Of a stretch of DNA of 45,431 bases, positions 24,795 through 32,761 are shown piece after piece. Origin of the DNA: Oscillospiraceae bacterium (GTDB lineage Bacteria; Bacillota; Clostridia; Oscillospirales; Oscillospiraceae). Numbering within the stretch: position 1 is the stretch's first letter; each line of letters opens with the position of its first letter. Location: contig CACYWG010000017.1 of the NCBI GenBank assembly GCA_902778115.1, positions 1 to 45,431 on the forward strand, read 5' to 3'. The notes beneath the pieces were generated by a model. It was not told the DNA's origin and made no database searches. It saw only the letters and a program-made list of their open reading frames with translations. The translations under genes and the position numbers were made by a program.

Positions 24795-24824
24795 ATTATA
24801 GAGGTTGAGGCGCTTGCCTGTCAA
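24795..24824 (-). promoter_or_regulatory. Promoter of the purine operon
   Basis: Consensus -35 TTGACA (24819-24824), 18-nt spacer, -10 TATAAT (24795-24800) on the minus strand. Transcription would begin near 24788, giving a leader of about 345 nt before purE. Confidence 0.85.
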
Positions 24825-24983
24825 TCGGCGAAATAAACAGAAAAAACGACAGAGGAACAAAGGCGCATGTGCAAAATCTGATTGTCGGCCGAAGAGGGCT
24901 GTTTCTGTGCCGGCAAAGCCCTGCGCGCAGCGGCTTTTGCCCTCGGGGCGGATCCCCGGGATGCGAAGTGCCGCTTCCCTATA

Positions 24984-25058
24984 CAAAATCAAAACCCAGC
25001 ACAGCGGAATGCCGAAGTTGTCGACGAGGCATGAAGCGGCCGTGCGGTTTTGATTTTG
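24984..25058. repeat. Long inverted repeat in the tRNA-Arg/purE intergenic region
   Basis: Arms CAAAATCAAAACC (24984-24996) and GGTTTTGATTTTG (25046-25058) are perfect 13-bp complements. Inside, GCAC/GTGC and ATGCC/GGCAT extend the stem, giving one long hairpin of about 75 nt. No gene is seen in 24825-25100. It may be a small RNA, a degenerate miniature element or part of read-through control after the tRNA. Confidence 0.6.
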
Positions 25059-25100
25059 AAAGGAGGAGCGACGGAGCGAGTGAGAGACGGCGTTTACTAT

Positions 25101-25145
25101 AAAAAAGAAAACGCCGTCGCGAACGATACGAAGTCCGCGACGACG
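25101..25145 (-). terminator. Terminator of the tRNA-Arg gene
   Basis: Immediately after the CCA end, the minus-strand RNA forms a 10-bp stem with one G-U pair (25112-25145), followed by TTTTCTTTTTT (25101-25111). An overlapping alternative stem GACGGCGTTT/AAAACGCCGTC (about 25086-25117) may act in the other direction. Confidence 0.85.
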
Positions 25146-25222
25146 TGGCACGCTGTAAGGGATTCGAACCCCTGACCTTCTGGTCCGTAGCCAGACGCTC
25201 TATCCAGCTGAGCTAACAGCGC
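25146..25222 (-). tRNA. tRNA-Arg (anticodon ACG)
   Basis: The minus strand folds as a complete cloverleaf with encoded CCA: acceptor GCGCTGT with ACAGCGT (first pair G-U), D-arm GCTCAGCTGGATAGAGC, anticodon stem TCTGG/CCAGA with loop CTACGGA, and T-arm with GGTTCGAATCC. The loop gives anticodon ACG, reading CGN arginine codons after deamination to ICG. A TATAAT -10 lies at 25249-25254 upstream. It sits next to the arginine deiminase operon. Confidence 0.97.
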
Positions 25223-25367
25223 ATATCAGGCTCTCGCCCGACAGCTTGATTATATTAGCACAGTTTGCACGGAATAGCAAGAGTTTTTTTCAAAAATTTT
25301 TCAATTGGCTGCAGCCCGCAGAAATGTGCAATAATAAGCTCGGATCGGCGAAAATGCTTTCCCGTGC

Positions 25368-25396
25368 TTGAACTTTTCGGGCGCTTATGGTATGCT
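25368..25396 (+). promoter_or_regulatory. Promoter of the arc operon
   Basis: -35 TTGAAC (25368-25373), 17-nt spacer, -10 TATGCT (25391-25396). Start would be near 25403, just before the leader hairpin. No ArgR box was recognised with confidence. Confidence 0.65.
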
Positions 25397-25408
25397 TGAT
25401 GGCAGAGA

Positions 25409-25446
25409 TTTCCGCCGTCTGCCGCCTTCTGTGCCGACGGCGGAAA
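25409..25446 (+). promoter_or_regulatory. 11-bp hairpin in the arcA 5' leader
   Basis: TTTCCGCCGTC (25409-25419) and GACGGCGGAAA (25436-25446) are perfectly complementary around a 16-nt loop. The hairpin lies right at the expected transcript start and ends 32 nt before the arcA ATG. It lacks a T-run, so mRNA stabilisation or a regulator site is more likely than termination. Confidence 0.65.
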
Positions 25447-25478
25447 GCAACGAGAGGACCGTTCGAAAAGGAGAAGCT

Positions 25479-26705
25479 ATGAAAGGCATTTGCGTGACAA
25501 GCGAGATCCGCCCGCTCAAAAAGGTGCTGCTGCACCGTCCGGGTCGCGAGCTGCTGAACCTCACCCCCGATCGCCTCCCCGAGCTGCTGTTCGACGACAT
25601 TCCTTATCTGAAAGTCGCGCAGCAGGAGCACGACGCCTTTGCCCGGATCCTGCGCGACAACGGCGTTGAGGTCGTCTATCTGGAAGACCTGATGGCCGAG
25701 GTGCTGCGTCTGCACCCCGAACTGACCGAGCCTTTTCTGATCCAGTGGCTGACCGAGGGCAACGTGATCACCAAGCGCTGGCAGGAGAAGCTGATCGATT
25801 ATCTGTGCGCCAACTACGAGGGCAAGGCCCTGGTGGAAAAGACCATGGAGGGCGTCACGCTGCGCGAGCTGCCCCATCTGTCGGCCTATTCCCTGCAGGA
25901 CATGACCGCTCCTCCCGACGATCTCGTCGTCCGGCCGATGCCGAACCTGTACTTTCAGCGCGATCCCTTCGCCTCCGTCGGCAGAGGCATTTTCCTCAAC
26001 CGCATGCGCTTTCCCAACCGGCGGCGTGAGACCATCTATGCCGACTATATTTTCAAGTATCACCCCGACTTTGCCGGGCTCGTAACGCGCTACTACGATC
26101 GCAGCTATCACGGCAGCATCGAGGGCGGCGACGTACTGAATCTCACCGAGGACACCCTGGCCATCGGCCTGTCCGAGCGCACCAGTCCCGACGGTATCGA
26201 AGCCGCCGCGAGAAACCTCTTCAAGGATCCCGAGGCGAAGATCCGCACCGTGCTGGCCTTTTCCATTCCCGCGCGCCGCGCCTTCATGCACCTCGACACC
26301 GTTTTTACGCAGATCGACGTCGACCGCTATACCGTCCACCCCGGTATTCTCGGGCCGCTGACCGTGTACGAGATCACCCCCGGCAACGTGCATGACGGGC
26401 TGCGCATCCGCCGCATCGACGACGAGCTGTCGAACATCCTGTCCTTCCATACGGGCGTGGATCACGTCAAGCTGATCCCCTGCGGCGGCGACGATATGAT
26501 CGCCGCGGCCCGCGAGCAGTGGAACGACGGCTCCAACACCCTGTGCATTTCCCCGGGCAGGATCGTCGTCTACGAGCGCAACGACGTGACCAACGCCATC
26601 CTGCGCGACGAGGGCATCGAGGTCCTTGAAATGCCCTCCGCAGAGCTGTCCCGCGGCCGCGGCGGCCCGCGCTGCATGTCCATGCCGCTCATCCGCGCAG
26701 AATAA
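25479..26705 (+). CDS. arcA: Arginine deiminase
   Basis: A 408-residue enzyme converting arginine to citrulline and ammonia. Guanidine-modifying superfamily motifs are present: LYFQRDPFA, SIEGGDVL (Glu/Asp), FMHLDTVF (catalytic His) and the C-terminal GGPRCMSMP with nucleophile Cys. ATG 25479 follows AAAAGGAG; the longer reading would include the promoter. It is first in the order arcA-argF-arcC, the complete fermentative arginine deiminase pathway that yields one ATP per arginine. Confidence 0.97.
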   Translation: MKGICVTSEIRPLKKVLLHRPGRELLNLTPDRLPELLFDDIPYLKVAQQEHDAFARILRDNGVEVVYLEDLMAEVLRLHPELTEPFLIQWLTEGNVITKRWQEKLIDYLCANYEGKALVEKTMEGVTLRELPHLSAYSLQDMTAPPDDLVVRPMPNLYFQRDPFASVGRGIFLNRMRFPNRRRETIYADYIFKYHPDFAGLVTRYYDRSYHGSIEGGDVLNLTEDTLAIGLSERTSPDGIEAAARNLFKDPEAKIRTVLAFSIPARRAFMHLDTVFTQIDVDRYTVHPGILGPLTVYEITPGNVHDGLRIRRIDDELSNILSFHTGVDHVKLIPCGGDDMIAAAREQWNDGSNTLCISPGRIVVYERNDVTNAILRDEGIEVLEMPSAELSRGRGGPRCMSMPLIRAE

Positions 26706-26756
26706 AACAGAGCGTATCATTTCATCATACAAACTATTTTACAGGAGGATTTTCCC

Positions 26757-27752
<996 letters not shown>

Positions 27753-27755
27753 GCC

Positions 27756-28691
27756 ATGGCGGAGAGGATCGTAGTCGCCCTCGGCGGCAACGCCCTCGGC
27801 AGAACGCCCGAGGAGCAGCTTGCTCTTGTCGAAGGCACGGCGAAACCCATCGTCGACCTCGTGGAAAAGGGCTATGAGGTCATCATCGGCCACGGCAACG
27901 GCCCCCAGGTCGGCTTGATCAACCTGGCCATGGAGTTTTCCGCCAACAAGGGCGGCGGCACGCCCTTCATGCCCTTCCCCGAGTGCGGCGCCATGACCCA
28001 GGGCTATATCGGCTATCATCTGCAGCAGGCCATCCAGGCTGAGCTGCGAAAGCGCGGCATCGACCGGGCCTGCGCCACCGTGATCACGCAGGTCGTCGTG
28101 GATGGAAACGACCCGGGCTTCCAGAATCCCGCCAAGCCTGTCGGCAGCTTCTATACGCAGGATGAGGCGGAGCGGATCGCTGCGGAAAAGGGCTTCCGCT
28201 TCGTCGAGGACGCCGGGCGCGGCTGGCGCCGGGTCGTCCCCTCCCCGATCCCCAAGCGCATCGTGGAGCTGAAGGCCGTCGAGCAGTTGGTCAGGGCCGG
28301 CGACATCGTCATCACCGTCGGCGGCGGCGGCATCCCCGTCGTGGAGACCGAGCAGGGTCTCCGGGGCGTGGCGGCCGTCATCGACAAGGACCGTGCGAGC
28401 GCCCTGCTGGCGCGGGATATCGGGGCCGACCGGCTCATCATCCTCACTGCGGTCGACCGCGTGTGCGTCAACTACAACAAGCCCGGCCAGCGGGAGCTGG
28501 CGGAGATGACGCTGGCCGACTGCGAGCGTTATATCGCGCAAGGGCAGTTTGCTCCCGGCAGCATGCTGCCGAAGGTGGAAAGCTGCATGGCCTTTTTGAG
28601 GGACAGCGAGCACGGTACGGCGCTCATCACCTCTCTCTCCCGCGCCGCCGAGGCGCTGGAGGGCAAGACCGGCACCGTGATCCGGCGGTAA
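27756..28691 (+). CDS. arcC: Carbamate kinase
   Basis: A 311-residue amino acid kinase family enzyme that uses carbamoyl phosphate to make ATP, ammonia and CO2. Motifs: IVVALGGNALG at the N-terminus, IGHGNGPQVG, and VGGGGIPV followed by AVIDKDRASALLA. It starts 3 nt after the arcB stop and ends the operon before a strong terminator. No arcD antiporter is encoded next to it, so arginine import must come from elsewhere. Confidence 0.97.
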   Translation: MAERIVVALGGNALGRTPEEQLALVEGTAKPIVDLVEKGYEVIIGHGNGPQVGLINLAMEFSANKGGGTPFMPFPECGAMTQGYIGYHLQQAIQAELRKRGIDRACATVITQVVVDGNDPGFQNPAKPVGSFYTQDEAERIAAEKGFRFVEDAGRGWRRVVPSPIPKRIVELKAVEQLVRAGDIVITVGGGGIPVVETEQGLRGVAAVIDKDRASALLARDIGADRLIILTAVDRVCVNYNKPGQRELAEMTLADCERYIAQGQFAPGSMLPKVESCMAFLRDSEHGTALITSLSRAAEALEGKTGTVIRR

Positions 28692-28709
28692 TTCTGCAAT
28701 TTCCTCAGA

Positions 28710-28742
28710 CGGCGGATGCGCCAGGCGCATCCGCCGCTTTTT
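28710..28742 (+). terminator. Terminator of the arc operon
   Basis: A perfect 12-bp GC-rich stem CGGCGGATGCGC / GCGCATCCGCCG with loop CAG, followed by CTTTTTC, 18 nt after arcC. Confidence 0.92.
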
Positions 28743-28755
28743 CAGCCGCAAACCC

Positions 28756-28783
28756 TTGTAAATTTCCAGTTTTGTGATATAGT
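28756..28783 (+). promoter_or_regulatory. Promoter of argS
   Basis: -35 TTGTAA (28756-28761), 16-nt spacer, -10 TATAGT (28778-28783). It lies 34 nt before the argS start, so the leader is short and there is no room for a T-box. Confidence 0.6.
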
Positions 28784-28817
28784 ATCAGCATTCGAACGCC
28801 CACACGGAGGAACTGGC

Positions 28818-30479
28818 ATGAGCAATTTTGAACAGAAGATTTTTGACGCGCTCCGGGAAGCGGTCCGCGCTGTTTATGACATCGAAGCCGACGAGAGCCT
28901 GCTGGTCGTCGAGACCCCGAAGGACCCCAAGCTCGGCGATTACGCCACCAGCACTGCGATGAAGCTGGCGCGCACGCTGCACAAAAACCCCTTCGAGATC
29001 GCCGAAACGATCGCGGAAAAGCTGCGGGAGCTGCTGCCCGAGGCCGAGTCGATCACGGTCGCCCGCCCCGGCTTCATCAACTTCCGTCTGAAAAACACCG
29101 CCCTCGCCTCGCTCATCAACCAGGTCATCGAGGCCGGCGACAGCTACGGCCGCAACGAGTCCGGCAAGGGCAAAAAGGTGCTGGTGGAGTGGGTGTCCGC
29201 CAACCCCACGGGCGAGCTGCACTGCGGCCACGCCCGCAACGCCGCCTGGGGCGACAGCATCTGCCGTCTGATGGAGGCAAGCGGCTGGGACGTGCTGCGC
29301 GAGTACTACGTCAACGACGCCGGCAACCAGATCGTCATGCTCGGCAAGAGCCTTGAGGCCCGCTACTTTGAACACTTCGGCCGGGACGACCATCCCCTGC
29401 CCGAGGACGGCTACCACGCCGAGGACGTCAAGCGCATCGCTGAGGAGATCGCCGAAAAAGACGGCGACAAATGGCTGACGGCCGACCCGAAGGAACGCCT
29501 GGACTACTTCATGCAGGAGGGCAAGACCCGCGAGCTGAAGAAGATCGACCGCGATCTCAAGCTCTACGGCGTGGAGATCCAGTCCTGGATGCACGAGACC
29601 TTCTTCTATGAAAACGACCGTGCGCGCATCCGCGCCTGCCTCGACCGCATGGCGGAAATGGGCCTGACCTATGAAAAGGACGGCGCGCTGTGGTTCAAGA
29701 GCACCGATTACGGCGACGAGAAGGACCGCGTGCTGCGCAAGAGCGACGGGACGCTGAGCTATCTGACGCCCGATATCGCCAACCACGTCCACAAGGTGGA
29801 ACGCGGCTATCCCTTCCTCGTCGACCTCTGGGGCGCCGACCATCACTCTTACGTCACCCGCATGCAGGCCGCGCTGACCGCGCTGGGCTATCCCGCCGGC
29901 ACCCTCGCCGTCGACCTGATCCAGATGGTGCGCATGGTGGAGGACGGCAAGGAAGTCAAAATGTCCAAGCGCACCGGCAACGCCATCACGATCCGCGAGC
30001 TCTGCGACGACATCGGCGTGGACGCCGCGCGCTGGTTCTTCGCCTCAAAGGACGTGTCCACCCACATGGACCTGGACCTGAAGCTCGCCCGCTCCAAGGA
30101 CAACAATAACCCCGTCTACTACGCGCAGTACGCGCACTCCCGCATGTGCTCGATCCTCTCCAATCCCAAGACCCCGGCCTTCCACACACAGGACAGCTAT
30201 GAGCGCCTGACCGACGAGAAGGAGCTGCAGCTGCTCAAGAGCATCGGCGAGTTCCCCTCCGAGGTGGCCAACGACGCGCTGCTGCGCAAGCCGAACAAGC
30301 TGGCCGACTACATCCTCTCCCTCGTCAAGGTCTTCCACAGCTACTACAACAGCTGCAAGGTCATCAATCCCGACGATCCGGAGCTCACGAACGAACGCCT
30401 CGGCCTTGTGAAGGCCACGATGATCACGCTGAAAAACGCGCTGTTTCTGATCGGCGTCTCCGCCCCCGAGAGCATGTAA
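28818..30479 (+). CDS. argS: Arginyl-tRNA synthetase
   Basis: A 553-residue class I synthetase. N-terminal additional domain (residues 1-90), HIGH-type motif in SANPTGELHCGHARNA (about 128-143), KMSK-type motif in EVKMSKRTGN, and a C-terminal helical anticodon-binding domain ending with NALFLIGVSAPESM. ATG 28818 follows GGAGG; a longer frame would overlap the terminator and promoter. It charges tRNA-Arg, one species of which is encoded 3.6 kb away beside the arginine deiminase operon. Confidence 0.97.
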   Translation: MSNFEQKIFDALREAVRAVYDIEADESLLVVETPKDPKLGDYATSTAMKLARTLHKNPFEIAETIAEKLRELLPEAESITVARPGFINFRLKNTALASLINQVIEAGDSYGRNESGKGKKVLVEWVSANPTGELHCGHARNAAWGDSICRLMEASGWDVLREYYVNDAGNQIVMLGKSLEARYFEHFGRDDHPLPEDGYHAEDVKRIAEEIAEKDGDKWLTADPKERLDYFMQEGKTRELKKIDRDLKLYGVEIQSWMHETFFYENDRARIRACLDRMAEMGLTYEKDGALWFKSTDYGDEKDRVLRKSDGTLSYLTPDIANHVHKVERGYPFLVDLWGADHHSYVTRMQAALTALGYPAGTLAVDLIQMVRMVEDGKEVKMSKRTGNAITIRELCDDIGVDAARWFFASKDVSTHMDLDLKLARSKDNNNPVYYAQYAHSRMCSILSNPKTPAFHTQDSYERLTDEKELQLLKSIGEFPSEVANDALLRKPNKLADYILSLVKVFHSYYNSCKVINPDDPELTNERLGLVKATMITLKNALFLIGVSAPESM

Positions 30480-30563
30480 GCAAATTCGGAATTCAGAGTT
30501 CGAAATTCGGAATGAACGGCAAAACAGAGGAAATCATGAAGCTCGCAGCGTTTTTCGACGCAG

Positions 30564-30597
30564 AAAAAAGAGCCTCCCGGTCGGGAGGCTCTTTTTT
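30564..30597. terminator. Bidirectional terminator after argS
   Basis: AAAAAAGAGCCTCCCG / CGGGAGGCTCTTTTTT with a 2-nt loop. It stops argS on the plus strand and the small YtxH-like gene on the minus strand, whose TAA lies inside the T-run. Before it, AAATTCGGAAT occurs twice as a direct repeat (about 30482-30512). Confidence 0.92.
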
Positions 30598-30760
30598 ACT
30601 TGGCAAAGCTGCCGGCGACGCTGTCCACGACCTGCGCCATGGTCTTCAGGGTCTTGCCCAGGCCGGTCTTTTTGCTCTTCTTCATGCCCATGGCCGCGAC
30701 CGCCGCGCCGCCCACCATCAGGCCCGCCGACATACCGAGCAGGAACTGCTTGTTGTTCAT
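30596..30760 (-). CDS. Small YtxH-like membrane protein
   Basis: A 54-residue protein with one hydrophobic segment near the N-terminus (FLLGMSAGLMVGGAAVAAMG), then a basic KKSKK stretch and an amphipathic tail ending VVDSVAGSFAK. ATG 30760 is behind AGGAGG. The layout is that of YtxH/DUF-type single-pass envelope proteins, but the function is unknown. It is monocistronic and convergent with argS. Confidence 0.75.
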   Translation of the reverse strand: MNNKQFLLGMSAGLMVGGAAVAAMGMKKSKKTGLGKTLKTMAQVVDSVAGSFAK

Positions 30761-30812
30761 CGATTCGTACCTCCTGACAATTTCTGCATGACTATTATGT
30801 GCGGAATGCGGC

Positions 30813-30842
30813 TTGATGCACACAGGCAATTTGTGGTATGAT
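30813..30842 (+). promoter_or_regulatory. Promoter of the ymdB operon
   Basis: -35 TTGATG (30813-30818), 18-nt spacer, extended -10 TGGTATGAT with the hexamer at 30837-30842. It lies 40 nt before the ymdB start. Confidence 0.65.
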
Positions 30843-30881
30843 AAGATGTAATGGAATTCTCACGAAAGAGAGGTCTTTGCC

Positions 30882-31655
30882 ATGACGATGAAAATTCTGG
30901 CCGTCGGCGACGTCTGCGGCGAGCCGGGCCTGGGCTTTCTGGACAAACGGCTGAAGGCTTATCGAAAGGAAAACGACATTGACTTTGTGGTCGTCAACGG
31001 TGAAAACGCCAATGTCGTCGGCATCACGCCCCGCCAGGCCGACGCAATCCTGCGCTCCGGCGCCGACGTCATCACGCTCGGCAACCATACCTGGACGCGC
31101 ACCGAGCTGCGTCCCTATCTGGATGAGCGGCGGCGTATCCTGCGCCCGGCGAACTTTGCGCCCCAGTGCCCCGGCAAGGGCATCAACGTCTTTCACACAG
31201 ACAAGGGCGACGTTTGCGTGCTGAATCTGATGGGCCGCTTCACGCTCGACGCCAACACCGACAACCCCTTCGTCATTGCCGACGGCTATATGGAGGAGAT
31301 CCAGGAGAAGGTCATCCTCGTCGATTTCCACGCCGAGGGCACCAGTGAAAAGCAGGCGATGGGCTGGCTGCTCGACGGGCGCGCCAGCGCCGTCTGGGGC
31401 ACACACACCCACGTGCAGACCTCCGACGCCTGCGTGCTGCCCAAGGGCACCGGCTATATCACCGACCTCGGCATGACGGGCGCTGTCAACTCCGTGCTCG
31501 GCATCGACCCGGAGCAGAGCATCGGCAAATTCCTGGGCGATCCGCCCCAGCGCTACAACTCCGCCTCCGGCCCCGCCAAGCTGGAGGGCTGCCTCTTCGA
31601 GATCGACACCGAGACCGGCCGCTGCGTGCATGCGGAGGGGGTGCGGCTCACATGA
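30882..31655 (+). CDS. ymdB: YmdB/TIGR00282-family metallophosphoesterase
   Basis: A 257-residue enzyme of the family whose Bacillus member hydrolyses 2',3'-cyclic nucleotides and affects biofilm and motility decisions. Metal-binding motifs: VGDVCGEPG, NGENAN, GNHTW and GTHTHVQT, in the right order. The start follows GAGAGG by 8 nt. The end overlaps the SbcD-like gene by 4 nt (ATGA), forming a three-gene operon with the nuclease pair. Confidence 0.93.
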   Translation: MTMKILAVGDVCGEPGLGFLDKRLKAYRKENDIDFVVVNGENANVVGITPRQADAILRSGADVITLGNHTWTRTELRPYLDERRRILRPANFAPQCPGKGINVFHTDKGDVCVLNLMGRFTLDANTDNPFVIADGYMEEIQEKVILVDFHAEGTSEKQAMGWLLDGRASAVWGTHTHVQTSDACVLPKGTGYITDLGMTGAVNSVLGIDPEQSIGKFLGDPPQRYNSASGPAKLEGCLFEIDTETGRCVHAEGVRLT

Positions 31656-32761
31656 GCGCGATCCGCTTCCTCCATGCAGCCGACCTGCACCTGGACTCAC
31701 CCTTTGAGGGGCTGCGCGCCGGCAAGGCCGCCGTGCGCCGCGCCGAGCAGCGGCAGCTGCTGCAGCGCCTGGCGGAGCTGGTGCGGGCCGAGCAGCTGCA
31801 GCTGGTGCTTCTGCCGGGCGATCTGCTCGACAGCGACCTGAGCTACGCCGAGACCGGCGAGGCGCTCTGCGCCTGCCTGCGGCAGATGGCCGTGCCGGTG
31901 TTCATCGCGCCCGGCAACCACGACTGGTATTCCGCCCACTCCCCCTATGCCCGTCTGCCGCTGCCGGAAAACGTCCATGTGTTTACAAGAAACGAGATCG
32001 AAGCCGTCTCGCTGCCCGAGCTGGGCCTGCGCGTCTACGGCGCAGCCTATACCGGGAAGGAGAGCCCTCCCCTGCTGCAGGGCTTCCGCGCCTCCGGCGA
32101 CGGGCTGCTGAATCTTCTCTGCCTGCACGGCGAGGTGACAAAGCAGCCCTCGCCCTACGCGGCGATCCGCGAGGAGGAGCTGGCCTCGAGCGGTCTGCAT
32201 TACGCGGCGCTGGGGCATATCCACAGGGCCAGCGGTCTGCAGAAAGCAGGCTCCACCTGGTATTCCTGGCCCGGCTGTCCCGAGGGGCGCGGCTTTGACG
32301 AGTGCGGCGAGAAGACCGTCAGCATCGTCGAGCTGGACGGGGCGGACTGCCGCCTGCGCCCGGTGTCCGTAGCGCTGCGGCACTACGAAAAGCTGACGGT
32401 GAACGTGACGGGCAGCGATCCGCTGCTGGCCGTACACAGTCAGCTGCCCGACGACACGGCGCGGGACATTTACCGCATCGTTCTGACCGGCGAGGTGGAC
32501 AGCCCGCCCGATCTGCAGCGCCTGCAGCTGAACCTGAGCGAGCTGTTTTACGCGCTGCAGCTGCGCGACGAAACGCGCCTGCGGCAGAGCGTGTGGGACC
32601 GGGCCGGAGAGGACAGCCTGCGCGGCCTGTTTCTGAAAAAGCTGCGCGAGCAGGCCGAGACCGCCTCGCCGGAGCAGCGGCAGCTCATCGAGCAGGCCGC
32701 CCGCTGGGGCCTGGCCGCGCTCGACCACCGGGAGGAGGTGCTGACGCATGATCATCCGTAA
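31652..32761 (+). CDS. SbcD/YhaO-like DNA repair exonuclease
   Basis: A 369-residue metallophosphoesterase with the Mre11/SbcD motif series: HAADLHLD, LPGDLLDS, APGNHDWYS, LHGEV and GHIHRA. It is closer in layout to Bacillus YhaO than to classical SbcD. It overlaps ymdB by 4 nt at its start and the ATPase gene by 14 nt at its end, so the products are expected to form a nuclease-ATPase complex acting on DNA ends. The C-terminal 130 residues are probably the capping and partner-binding part. Confidence 0.9.
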   Translation: MSAIRFLHAADLHLDSPFEGLRAGKAAVRRAEQRQLLQRLAELVRAEQLQLVLLPGDLLDSDLSYAETGEALCACLRQMAVPVFIAPGNHDWYSAHSPYARLPLPENVHVFTRNEIEAVSLPELGLRVYGAAYTGKESPPLLQGFRASGDGLLNLLCLHGEVTKQPSPYAAIREEELASSGLHYAALGHIHRASGLQKAGSTWYSWPGCPEGRGFDECGEKTVSIVELDGADCRLRPVSVALRHYEKLTVNVTGSDPLLAVHSQLPDDTARDIYRIVLTGEVDSPPDLQRLQLNLSELFYALQLRDETRLRQSVWDRAGEDSLRGLFLKKLREQAETASPEQRQLIEQAARWGLAALDHREEVLTHDHP

